A stretch of 64,000 nucleotides of DNA from an uncultured Myxococcales bacterium (GTDB taxonomy: Bacteria > Myxococcota_A > Bradymonadia > UBA7976 > VGTA01), in NCBI GenBank assembly GCA_937146725.1, contig CAKZRU010000125.1:1-64000 (forward strand), written 5' to 3'. Position numbers and translations under genes: made by a program. This document shows positions 1-9,435 of this stretch, piece by piece (within the stretch, counting starts at the first letter, position 1; the number at the start of each line of letters is the position of its first letter). The notes beneath the pieces are model-generated. The model saw only the letters and a program-made list of their open reading frames with translations. It searched no databases and was not told the DNA's origin.

Positions 1-312
1 CCACCCCTCACTAGTGAGTTTACGTGCTACTGCACTCCCAAAGAGGCCCATACCAATCACCAATGCCGATAATGATGGTGCTTGTTTAGAAGAAAGGCTT
101 TCTTGAACACTTTCAACTGTATTCTGCTCTGGACTTTGCTCTTGTGGCTTGCTTTGTTTTTCGCTTAACTGTGCAGGAGAGGTTTCTTCTTGAAGGTCTA
201 CTTGACTTGGTTCTACTTGAGATTTTGTCGTGTGATGAGCGACTTCTTGAGTTTGATTTGTTTTTGATTTTGAAGATTGAGTTTTATGACCTTTTTTAAG
301 ACTTTTCGCCAT
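1..312 (-). CDS. TrkA-N-like NAD-binding protein, N-terminal part (runs off left edge)
   Basis: An open frame starts at an ATG at 312-310 and stays open to base 1 (104 codons, truncated by the window). Residues 1 to about 80 are low-complexity and rich in Lys, Gln, Ser and Glu (MAKSLKKGHKTQ...), probably disordered. From about residue 82 it reads ALVIGMGLFGSAVARKL, a G-x-G-x-x-G Rossmann fingerprint like the start of TrkA/KtrA RCK domains (usual form VIGLGRFGSxVA). Family knowledge: such domains bind NAD(H) or ATP and gate K+ uptake systems. The long charged extension is unusual, since TrkA-N domains normally start near residue 1. Only the first strand-turn-helix is visible, so another Rossmann enzyme remains possible. 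Confidence 0.6.
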   Translation of the reverse strand, partial: MAKSLKKGHKTQSSKSKTNQTQEVAHHTTKSQVEPSQVDLQEETSPAQLSEKQSKPQEQSPEQNTVESVQESLSSKQAPSLSALVIGMGLFGSAVARKLTSEGW

Positions 313-445
313 TTCTTACTTCCTACAGTGAAAACACACAAAGCACTTTGAATCTTAGTTAATCCATAACTGAATACTAAGGCAAGGACTCTCTGCTGTT
401 CTTTACCTTAAAAGCTTTGTTCTCTTAATTCTCCCCCTCGGCATA

Positions 446-1006
446 TTACTCTCTTAATTGATGTTGAAAAATCTTGGCAGCCACATAAAAAGCACCAGCC
501 CAAACAAATCCAATGACTAAACTGGTGGTGATAAGATCCTTATTCATGATCATGGCACCAAGTTTTGCACCGGAGATATATGAAAACGGCGCACTGATAA
601 ACGCAAGTCCAGCAGCTAGAATGGGTCGTTTTAGCAAGGCACTCAACTCTATGGGAAGCATAATGAATAAGGTGACCCATAAGCCTAGTAGCCAAAGAGG
701 GATTAGTATTAAAGGCTCTTCAATTGCAGTAAATAGATCTAAGTACCAAAAGAAGAGTTCACTGATAAAGCCCAATCCTAATCCAATTAAGGCCCAAAGT
801 CCTCTATCTTTATGACTAAGTTTTGGATGGGTCTGAAACACATAGTAGCTGCTTAGGCTGATCGTTGGAATAAAGGCTAATAGAGCTAGTTTTTTGCTTG
901 CTAAGTAAATTGTTGCAAACCACATCACTTGAAAGCTTAAGCTATTGAGAATGGTTTGTTTTTTGGAACCCAAATTCTTTAAGTTTTTATTATCATTCAT
1001 AACCAT
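446..1006 (-). CDS. DUF2878-like integral membrane protein
   Basis: This 186-residue protein is almost entirely hydrophobic, with about five to six membrane segments. The N-terminal NSLSFQVMWFATIYLASK stretch (about residues 21-38) resembles the opening of the DUF2878 family (N-x-x-x-FQ-x-x-W). The function of that family is unknown to me. The start ATG at 1006 overlaps the TAA of the upstream FadL-like gene (TAATG), which indicates translational coupling; a second ATG lies two codons in. It is the last gene of the minus-strand run 5185-446. Assignment to DUF2878 is by recollected pattern only. Confidence 0.7.
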   Translation of the reverse strand: MVMNDNKNLKNLGSKKQTILNSLSFQVMWFATIYLASKKLALLAFIPTISLSSYYVFQTHPKLSHKDRGLWALIGLGLGFISELFFWYLDLFTAIEEPLILIPLWLLGLWVTLFIMLPIELSALLKRPILAAGLAFISAPFSYISGAKLGAMIMNKDLITTSLVIGFVWAGAFYVAAKIFQHQLRE

Positions 1007-2559
1007 TACTCATACCAAATCAGTTGTACACCAGCGACCCAAACCCAGCCGGAACTCTCATAGCCCGGATAGCCAGGATTATTACTTTGCAAACCAAGAG
1101 ATTCTTCGATGACTTCACCTGTGACTTGGTCAACTGAGGCCGGAAACTCATCAATGACAGGGTTTAATGCTCGTAAGTCTTTTCGGTCGACTCGGTGCAG
1201 TAAGGCATGACCTTGCACACTCAATCTTAAATCTAGCTTTTGAGCAAGGGGATAATTTCCATTCAATGCTACGGCGATCTGATGTGGATCTACATAGCTT
1301 GAGCGACCACTTTGTGTGGGGACTGGGCTTGGACGCCATCTAAGGTCTCCCGATAAACTCTTGGTGTTTTTAGACCATTTTAAGCCACCACTGAGTTCAA
1401 ATTGATCAGACCATCGGGCATCTTCGGACACTCGATCAATATATTTGGACCACTGCGTCCATTGACCTCCAGTAAAAATGGCCCAATCAGAATGAGAGAG
1501 ATCACTTGAATGAGAGAGAGGAAGTTCCCCACCCCAACGAACTCTCAAAGGTAAAGATCGATAGCTTTGGCTAAAGCGTTGAATGATAGAATCTTGACCT
1601 TCTTGATAGGGATAATTCCATATTTTAACTTGACTTTGGCCATCGACTTTAACCTCTTGCGGGGCAAGTAGAGTAACAAAAACACTTGAGGCCTTAACCG
1701 GCTTTAATGCTTGAGAATGATTTAAACTCTTCTGTCCATCTCCGGTAAAAGAGCTTGTGGACTTTTTATGAGTATTATACCACATAAAGGACAAACTAGG
1801 GCTTAATGCACTGTAGACCTCAACCTGTGGAGAGACCACCGAAAGGCCCTCATAACTCGCATCACTTAAAAAAACTTTGCTGGAAGCAATGGCTCGATTC
1901 AACATGGTTAAACCCAGACCCATACTGAACTGATGGTTGAGTTTTAAGCCCAAACCCAGGGCCATGGTTAAACCTTCAAGCGTATCGCCCCAGCGTTCAA
2001 ACTTAAGCTGATTGTCAAAATATTGTGCGCGCTCATCCACAAAGCTAGGCGCCTGAAACTCAAAGCGATGTAAAGGCAGTAAAGTATGTAAACCTAAGCT
2101 AATTCGATTTTTCCAAAGCTTTTTGATTAGGCCAAAGCGCATAAAAACTTGTTGGTCGGCCTGCTTATTTAAGCTTCTCGTCTTAAGGTTGGCACTTGGT
2201 AATGCAGCACTTTGGCCTTTGAGTTTTGGATCTATGGCTTGTGCTTGATATATTCTGTCACTAATATTTAAGTCGGTAGGCCGATCAAAAAAGGTAAGTT
2301 CCAAGGCTTGATGAACCACAAGTAAGCCGGTGCTCAGTTGAGCTTGACTAAAACTTAGGCCAGCAGGATTAAAATAGCTTGCACTCGTGTTTTGGCTTAT
2401 CCCTACACTAAAAGGACTTAGGCTATCATTCGCCCCCGTTGTTTCAAGAAGAGGTGTAGCTTGGCTAAGCTGTATTTGTACGCAAAGTATAAGACCAAAT
2501 AATAAAATTTTTGGGCCACTTTGAATCATTATTTTATTTGAAGTACATGAGGTAGTCAT
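1006..2559 (-). CDS. FadL/OmpP1-family outer membrane transport protein
   Basis: This is a predicted outer-membrane beta-barrel of the FadL/TodX/OMPP1 family, which moves hydrophobic compounds such as long-chain fatty acids across the outer membrane. After a signal peptide (ILLFGLILCVQIQLSQA), the mature N-terminus contains the family hallmark around SVGISQNTSASYFNPAGLS, followed by alternating strand-like segments to a C-terminal aromatic end (VQLIWYE). The frame is open upstream to a TTG at 2610, which overlaps the SDR stop. In-frame ATGs at 2586, 2559 and 2529 are all compatible with the signal peptide and none has a strong Shine-Dalgarno, so the start is uncertain; I chose 2559. It sits between an SDR/FAD-enzyme pair and DUF2878 in one operon, suggesting lipid or isoprenoid handling. 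Confidence 0.8.
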   Translation of the reverse strand: MTTSCTSNKIMIQSGPKILLFGLILCVQIQLSQATPLLETTGANDSLSPFSVGISQNTSASYFNPAGLSFSQAQLSTGLLVVHQALELTFFDRPTDLNISDRIYQAQAIDPKLKGQSAALPSANLKTRSLNKQADQQVFMRFGLIKKLWKNRISLGLHTLLPLHRFEFQAPSFVDERAQYFDNQLKFERWGDTLEGLTMALGLGLKLNHQFSMGLGLTMLNRAIASSKVFLSDASYEGLSVVSPQVEVYSALSPSLSFMWYNTHKKSTSSFTGDGQKSLNHSQALKPVKASSVFVTLLAPQEVKVDGQSQVKIWNYPYQEGQDSIIQRFSQSYRSLPLRVRWGGELPLSHSSDLSHSDWAIFTGGQWTQWSKYIDRVSEDARWSDQFELSGGLKWSKNTKSLSGDLRWRPSPVPTQSGRSSYVDPHQIAVALNGNYPLAQKLDLRLSVQGHALLHRVDRKDLRALNPVIDEFPASVDQVTGEVIEESLGLQSNNPGYPGYESSGWVWVAGVQLIWYE

Positions 2560-2600
2560 ATTGATAAGGTCATTCTTGATTGGCATCACAAGATACTGAT

Positions 2601-3635
2601 TTAGACCCAATCAAAAGGCAAGTTTGCCCCTGTACATACCATAGTCCATAGTGCATCTTTTTGGAACTGCTTAGGTCTTTTACCTAATAAATATGGGCTT
2701 CGAGGTGCCCAGTCAAACCAAAAAGACGAATCCTGTAAAGGTGGTAGACAACAGAGCCACTCAGCCGGTAAGGCACCTTGATAAGAATCCCGAAGTTTAC
2801 CTTGCATACGCTCATGAAACTTGGCGAGTGAGCCCTGAACTCCAGGCGTATCAACCCAGCCTGGATGAATACTTTGCACATCGATCTGCTTATTATGAAG
2901 AGATAACTTTTTGTGAAGAAGCTGAGCTAACTCTACTTGTGCTCTTTTGCTCAGGGCATAAGCAAAAACACCATCATAGGCTTTGCTGTTTTCATCTTGA
3001 TAAGCAAGCATTTGCTTGGGATCAAGTGGTGCAAAATACATACCCCCTGACGACATAAAAATGATTCGCGCTTGGTGCGCAAGTCCATCCATCAGCTTAG
3101 CTGTTAAGCGAGTGGGCCCAATCAAGTGTGCGCCCACAGTGAGCTCATGTCCGGTAGATGTAATACTCAGTGAATTGGGTAAAAGACCCGCATTGTGAAC
3201 AAGGCAATCTATTGCCGTTTGGCGGTTGGAAGCAACTTCTGTGCAGATTTGTGTAGCAACACTGTCTATGGCATTTAAATTGGTGATATCAGCAATATAA
3301 AGCTTTGGGCTAATGCCATGCTTATCCATTAGTTTTTGCTGTGCTTTTTGACCTCGTTCATGAGATCGACAAAGCATGCTGACTTGACAGCCACGATCTA
3401 AAAGCAAATCACAAAGCGCATACCCGATCCCGCTATTTGCTCCGGTGATTAGAATATGTTTTGGATGCTCTAAACTTATATTGGGGAACTGAGGTGCAAG
3501 CCTTTGATGACGGAGAAAACCCGAAAGATCAAAGGAATAATAAATACTGCTGTCCAATAGCCAATCTTTAAAACTTCGAGAAGATTGCTTAAGGTCAGCA
3601 AGAATTTGAGCACTTGACTGAGCAGTCGCTTGCAT
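2601..3635 (-). CDS. DHRS12-like short-chain dehydrogenase/reductase
   Basis: A 344-residue NAD(P)-dependent SDR. Visible motifs are the cofactor loop TGANSGIG (about residue 65), HNAG (about 147), the catalytic Ser in FMSSGGMY, and the catalytic Y-x-x-x-K as YALSK. Downstream, IHPGWVDTPGV followed by a FHERM-like stretch closely resembles the DHRS12 subgroup (HPGWADTPGV...FH). About 60 residues precede the Rossmann fold, also as in DHRS12. The substrate is unknown. The ATG at 3635 lies two bases after the stop of the FAD enzyme, and the gene end overlaps the possible start of the FadL-like gene, so the genes are almost certainly co-transcribed. Confidence 0.88.
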   Translation of the reverse strand: MQATAQSSAQILADLKQSSRSFKDWLLDSSIYYSFDLSGFLRHQRLAPQFPNISLEHPKHILITGANSGIGYALCDLLLDRGCQVSMLCRSHERGQKAQQKLMDKHGISPKLYIADITNLNAIDSVATQICTEVASNRQTAIDCLVHNAGLLPNSLSITSTGHELTVGAHLIGPTRLTAKLMDGLAHQARIIFMSSGGMYFAPLDPKQMLAYQDENSKAYDGVFAYALSKRAQVELAQLLHKKLSLHNKQIDVQSIHPGWVDTPGVQGSLAKFHERMQGKLRDSYQGALPAEWLCCLPPLQDSSFWFDWAPRSPYLLGKRPKQFQKDALWTMVCTGANLPFDWV

Positions 3636-3637
3636 AA

Positions 3638-5185
3638 TTAACTTGAAACTTTCGAATTTAAGGCTGTAGTCAGTACAAGTTGATTATTCTTTTTGGGTGC
3701 GGAACGCCAAATCGATTCAGCTATTCTGCACCCTCCAGTAGCAGTGGCTAGCGTACTTTGTCCCGGAAATATCGAGTCACCTACTAGGTAAAAGTGAGAA
3801 GCCAATTTTTTGGGACCCAACTGCATATAGTGATGCCAACCTTTAGTTTTGGGTATACCACCCACTAAGCCCTTGGAACGCGAAGTAAAGCGCTCAAAAG
3901 TACGAGGGGAAGCCGTCATGGCAAAGTACACTTGCTCGGACCATTCCGGACAGCGAGTTTGTAAGGTTTCCCTCATCCTATTGTGTACTTTGTCAATGTA
4001 AGGTCCCTTTTCTTCATCACTTAGGCTCAAGAACTTTTTCATAGGAATATGGGTTGATATGGTGAGTGTCTGGCTTCCGAAAGGCGCTCGATCAGTTTCC
4101 TTTATACTACTCGTGGAACAAAAAATATGATTGCCTTCCATAAAGGGCTCATCAGTTGAATGGACCATTTGCCAATGCTCGGCTTTTCCGTCTGTACCCG
4201 GTGGTGTTTCAGCGACTAAATATAACATCGCGGCACTCCACCCAGCATCAACATCTTCTTGAGTTTTTTCTAGCCATTTAGGCCATTTGATTGAACTCTT
4301 GTACAAGGCCATTGTTTGTTCTGGTAATAGATTTGAAATTAAGTACTTACACAGATAAGTACCTTTGCGGGTTTCAACTTGATATCCTTCATCAATACGC
4401 TTAATCCCCTTAACCTTATTGGATAAATGTACCTCACCGCCACATAGAGTAATCGCCTTACAAAGCTCATTGGCAAGCTTACCCATTCCACCAACAGCGT
4501 GAGCGGTACCTCGATAATAATAATCCATAGTAGCAAGAGCAAAAGGGGCTTCGGCTTGATCGGAATTACATTGCACAGTAATTTGGCAGAGCGCATCTAA
4601 ATATATTTTTAAAGGCTTAAAGTCATCTATTCCAAAACGCTGAAGAACCTGTGCTAATGATCGGTTCATATTACGAAGGATCGGAAGATATTTTGGAAAG
4701 CGCATAGCATGCTTGATGAGCGCTTGGAGATTCCAAGGCGGTAAGAGATCAGGATCATCAAAAAGTGCCCACAGTGCATCGGCTACTTGCCCTTGATGTT
4801 TAAAAAAGGCCCTAATCCCTTCCTTTGGTGCATTGGGTAACTCACAAAGATATTGAATCAGAGCGTCTTTTTCACTTGGGATATCAATATCGATTGTAGA
4901 ACTTCTAAAATGAATCATTGGACTCAGCCATTCTAGCTGAATATCTAGTCCATATTTTTTAATCCATTTACCAAATAGCTGTTGTTCATCAAAGCCAGAT
5001 GAAAGGGTTGCGCCTGCTTCAAAGCGATAGCCACGACGCGTGAAAGTACCAGCACAGCCTCCGGGATAACGCAGGGACTCAAATAAGGCAACTTTAAAGC
5101 CTTTTTCAGCCAAACTAAGGGCTGTACCAATCCCGCCAAAGCCTGCCCCAATAATAATTGCATCATATTGATTTTGCATAGTCAT
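3638..5185 (-). CDS. Phytoene desaturase/carotenoid isomerase-like FAD oxidoreductase
   Basis: This 515-residue flavoprotein belongs to the CrtI/CrtISO/retinol-saturase superfamily. The N-terminal dinucleotide-binding motif is IIIGAGFGGIGTALSLAEKG, then E-x(5)-PGGCAGTF, typical of the family. The C-terminal FAD-closing motif is FYLVGDSIFPGQST. Members desaturate, isomerise or saturate polyenes or related lipids; the exact substrate cannot be read from sequence. The start MTMQNQ is preceded by an AGGTGA-type ribosome site about five bases upstream. It is the first gene of the run with the SDR, the FadL-like porin and DUF2878. No phytoene synthase is in the window, so a lipid or sterol-like substrate is as likely as a carotenoid. 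Confidence 0.85.
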   Translation of the reverse strand: MTMQNQYDAIIIGAGFGGIGTALSLAEKGFKVALFESLRYPGGCAGTFTRRGYRFEAGATLSSGFDEQQLFGKWIKKYGLDIQLEWLSPMIHFRSSTIDIDIPSEKDALIQYLCELPNAPKEGIRAFFKHQGQVADALWALFDDPDLLPPWNLQALIKHAMRFPKYLPILRNMNRSLAQVLQRFGIDDFKPLKIYLDALCQITVQCNSDQAEAPFALATMDYYYRGTAHAVGGMGKLANELCKAITLCGGEVHLSNKVKGIKRIDEGYQVETRKGTYLCKYLISNLLPEQTMALYKSSIKWPKWLEKTQEDVDAGWSAAMLYLVAETPPGTDGKAEHWQMVHSTDEPFMEGNHIFCSTSSIKETDRAPFGSQTLTISTHIPMKKFLSLSDEEKGPYIDKVHNRMRETLQTRCPEWSEQVYFAMTASPRTFERFTSRSKGLVGGIPKTKGWHHYMQLGPKKLASHFYLVGDSIFPGQSTLATATGGCRIAESIWRSAPKKNNQLVLTTALNSKVSS

Positions 5186-5283
5186 AGCTCACCTGTGATC
5201 ACCCTAAAAGTATCGAACTTTATTGTGATGCAACAAGGTAAGCCATGGTTGCGCATATCTGTAAAATAAGTAGAGCTTTAGTG

Positions 5284-6687
<1,404 letters not shown>

Positions 6688-6690
6688 ATT

Positions 6691-6699
6691 CACCTCCTT
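6691..6699 (-). promoter_or_regulatory. Strong Shine-Dalgarno deciding the start of the M15-like gene
   Basis: The minus strand reads AAGGAGGTG, followed by AAT and then the ATG at 6687. This is nearly a full anti-16S complement and places translation initiation 54 bases inside the longest open frame. Confidence 0.75.
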
Positions 6700-6754
6700 G
6701 AGAATGCATTTAGTGTGCATAAAAAAGGAGAGTGTGATCAAGCTTTTTAATGGT

Positions 6755-7384
6755 TTAAGTTTTTTTGCGCTTAATCAACCACCAGATAACAATGATAACT
6801 GCAAGCCCTCCAAAAACATACAGTTGATAACTTTTCATACTTTCTAGAATTTCGGTCCATCGTTCACCAACTTTATAGCCGATGGCAATCCAAATCGGTA
6901 CCGAAAGCAAGGCGGCTAAGCCATCAAGAACTAAAAAGCGCTTTAAAGGAAAGCCTGTTAGACCTGCTGTTAAAAAAACAGCTCCACGAACTCCGGCAAC
7001 AAAGCGACCCAAAAAAACAGCCCAAGACCCATAGCGATCAAAGTAGCTTTGAACTTTGGCACGCATTTCAGGTTTAACCAATTTATCAAAGCGTGAGCTT
7101 GTTTGCATATCTAAAGGACTATCGACATCGGCCGTTTGTTGATGTCCTTGCTTATTTTTAGCCAATTTTTTACCGATGAAATATAAACACGTATCGCCGA
7201 CTAAAATAAAAATCATACTCACTAAAAAGTGAATACTGACATCAAGCTTGCCTTGCCCGGCCATTACACCACCATAAATCAAAGGAATATCCTCTGGAAT
7301 AGGGACTCCTAAACCGGCAAGAAAAAGGACCAATGCAATGGCAACATATTGAAATTCTTCGATATATTCAGTGACCCAATCCAT
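6755..7384 (-). CDS. DedA-family membrane protein
   Basis: This 209-residue polytopic inner-membrane protein belongs to the DedA / SNARE-associated (PF09335) family; members include undecaprenyl-phosphate flippases (UptA) and envelope-stress proteins. Family marks are the [10 protein letters not shown] re-entrant segment near residue 27, and [18 protein letters not shown] near residue 130 (the F-x-GRF-x-x-G-x-R motif). There are about four to five hydrophobic segments and a basic tail (KRKK). A region of about 25 polar residues after [11 protein letters not shown] looks like a cytosolic loop. An AAGGAG lies eight bases before the ATG. Confidence 0.9.
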   Translation of the reverse strand: MDWVTEYIEEFQYVAIALVLFLAGLGVPIPEDIPLIYGGVMAGQGKLDVSIHFLVSMIFILVGDTCLYFIGKKLAKNKQGHQQTADVDSPLDMQTSSRFDKLVKPEMRAKVQSYFDRYGSWAVFLGRFVAGVRGAVFLTAGLTGFPLKRFLVLDGLAALLSVPIWIAIGYKVGERWTEILESMKSYQLYVFGGLAVIIVIWWLIKRKKT

Positions 7385-7409
7385 TATAGAATCTCCTTGT
7401 TGCTATAAA

Positions 7410-8462
7410 CTATGTTCGAAGAGACTTTAAGCTAATTGCTGACTGTTCTTCAGGTAAATACGGGCTAAAATGTTCAGGGCCAAAGGCAGTATTTTTACGT
7501 AAAACCCAGGAAAATACCGGACGTTCCATAAGCAAGCCTAAACCCATGACTGCAGGTTGCGCAGTGCCTCCCTTATATACATGAACACCACGGTTAATCA
7601 TAGATTCAAGCATTACGCGGTAAACCGTTTTGACCACACTTTTTTTCTGAATCAAGGGATGCAGCATGATTTCTAATCCGGCGCTGTGTCCCCACATTGG
7701 ATTTGAGCTTTGTACTGTATAAGAGCAATTACCCAAAAAGGTTCGATCTCTATAAATGACCCAAATCTGAGTTTGATCTTCCACTGTTTCGGTTTTACCT
7801 CTGCGAGACAGCAAAACCGAACGCTCAAGTTCATGACGATGCTGCTTAAGATGCTCCTCATGGGCACCAAACCAACAATATTCAGGATGAGCGGTAAAAT
7901 AATCTCGTTTTAAGCGGATAATTTGATCCACTTCTCGCCGACTTTTGATCGGGCGAATATCAAGATTAAGAAAACCCAACTGCTTGGGGGGGTCATAACA
8001 TTCGATAAGCTTGTTAAGAGAGCGTTGAGGATCACCAAGTAAGATGACCGAGTCAATGCCAAAACCTACGCTGAGAGCTACGCCTAAAATAGAAGCATAT
8101 CGAGCGCTTAACATCAGTTCACAGTCATGATCGAGTAAGGGGCGAAGCTCTAATAGTTTTTGGGTCGCCCACATCACCGACTTTGGGTCGGTCCAATCAA
8201 AGTCAAGTGCACAGTATTGAACAGAACTACCATACCAAGTCACATTCTGACGCCAAACCATCATATAGCCTTTAAGGCGTGTTTCTTCATAATGAGTATG
8301 AAGTTCGCCGGCTCCCTCTTGTTGGATTTTTTGATAGCCCCGCTCAATAAAAGCTCTCGTTAACTCAAAAGCTTCTTTGGTATGTTGATGCTCAGAGTAA
8401 CTCACTTGAGCTCTGAATCTAAGAAGGGCGATTTGGGTAATCAGATCTTGATGCAGATTCAT
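7410..8462 (-). CDS. GNAT-like N-acetyltransferase-fold protein (hypothetical)
   Basis: A soluble 350-residue protein. The C-terminal half (about residues 180-330) has the rhythm of a GNAT fold: RPIKSRREVDQIIRLKRDYF, a central strand pair ending in FLGNCSYTV, then LEIMLHPLIQKKSVVKTVYRVMLESMINRGV, which resembles the acetyl-CoA-binding helix region. The classical Q/R-x-x-G-x-G/A loop is not clear. The N-terminal half may be a second degenerate GNAT domain. No substrate can be named. It lies 26 bases upstream of dedA on the same strand and may be co-transcribed with it. Confidence 0.5.
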   Translation of the reverse strand: MNLHQDLITQIALLRFRAQVSYSEHQHTKEAFELTRAFIERGYQKIQQEGAGELHTHYEETRLKGYMMVWRQNVTWYGSSVQYCALDFDWTDPKSVMWATQKLLELRPLLDHDCELMLSARYASILGVALSVGFGIDSVILLGDPQRSLNKLIECYDPPKQLGFLNLDIRPIKSRREVDQIIRLKRDYFTAHPEYCWFGAHEEHLKQHRHELERSVLLSRRGKTETVEDQTQIWVIYRDRTFLGNCSYTVQSSNPMWGHSAGLEIMLHPLIQKKSVVKTVYRVMLESMINRGVHVYKGGTAQPAVMGLGLLMERPVFSWVLRKNTAFGPEHFSPYLPEEQSAISLKSLRT

Positions 8463-8579
8463 AAGCGCATACCAAAAGTTTGAGTCTAGCTTGGTATGTG
8501 TACTAGACTCGATAAAAGATCATTAGAGAATGTTCATCATGAACACTATCGCAGTGTTTCACAATGCTTAATGAAGGAT

Positions 8580-9236
8580 TTAGCCAATTGTTGGACGCCA
8601 AACGGCATCGCGAATAAAGCTTTCACGAGCAAAGGCTTCCTCAACGACCTCAACAACTTCGCTTGTATCACGGAACTCTTCCCACGGTACGCGAATCACT
8701 GGTGTCGATCGAGAGATATCTTCGATAAACTCTTCATATCCTTGATGAAGCAGACGTAAGTATTCAATGGGTACTCCCGCCTCAACATCACGCGCTCTCA
8801 TTTGAATGCGTTTTAAAGAGGACTCCGGACTAATATCCAAATAGATAATGACACTTGGACGACACATAAAGTGACTCATGTGCTTAAACAGTTGTAGATA
8901 GGTTTCATAATCTCTTTGATCGATCATCCCTTGTTGCATAAGGGTTTTGGCAAAGATTGAATCCTCATAGATTGTACGATCTTGTACACCACCTTCACCA
9001 CGCCAAATAATTTCTTGATGCTGTTGGAAACGACGATTTAAAAGATAGATTTGCATGGCAAAGCCAAACTTTGAGGGGTCTGTATAAAAGTCAGCAAGAT
9101 ATACATTATCATCAACAGGCTCATAGTACACCGGCATATCCAAAGTTTGGCCTAAAGCGGTAGCTAGAGTACTTTTTCCAGCCCCAATAAGACCGGCAAT
9201 TCCAATAAAAGTCTGTTGTAACGATGGTGATTTCAT
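8580..9236 (-). CDS. Deoxynucleoside kinase (dNK family)
   Basis: A 218-residue kinase that phosphorylates deoxynucleosides in nucleotide salvage. The P-loop is GLIGAGKST (residues about 14-22). The substrate-site segment EPVDDNVYLADFYTDPSKFGFAMQ matches the E-x(n)-N-x-x-L-x-x-F-Y pattern of dGK/dAK enzymes. DRTIYEDSIFA corresponds to the D-R-S-x-x-ED motif with Thr for Ser, and RARDVEAG is the lid arginine segment. The length is typical. It is divergent from the CHAT-nSTAND gene, with 199 bases between the starts. Whether it prefers dAdo, dGuo or dCyd cannot be decided. Confidence 0.92.
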   Translation of the reverse strand: MKSPSLQQTFIGIAGLIGAGKSTLATALGQTLDMPVYYEPVDDNVYLADFYTDPSKFGFAMQIYLLNRRFQQHQEIIWRGEGGVQDRTIYEDSIFAKTLMQQGMIDQRDYETYLQLFKHMSHFMCRPSVIIYLDISPESSLKRIQMRARDVEAGVPIEYLRLLHQGYEEFIEDISRSTPVIRVPWEEFRDTSEVVEVVEEAFARESFIRDAVWRPTIG

Positions 9237-9435
9237 CTTTTATACTCACATGAAAGTTTGGGGAAGATGGGAAGTGCAAACAAAAATGAAATTGCAACTT
9301 AACGCATAATTGCTTTGAAAGGAAGTGCGAGACACTAGCAGTTCAAATCTGTTTATGCCAAACTCATCTTTAAATATGTTCATTCTGATTAAAGCTTGCC
9401 CCGATAAAAGCTAATCTTTAACTTGAGGTTTTAGT

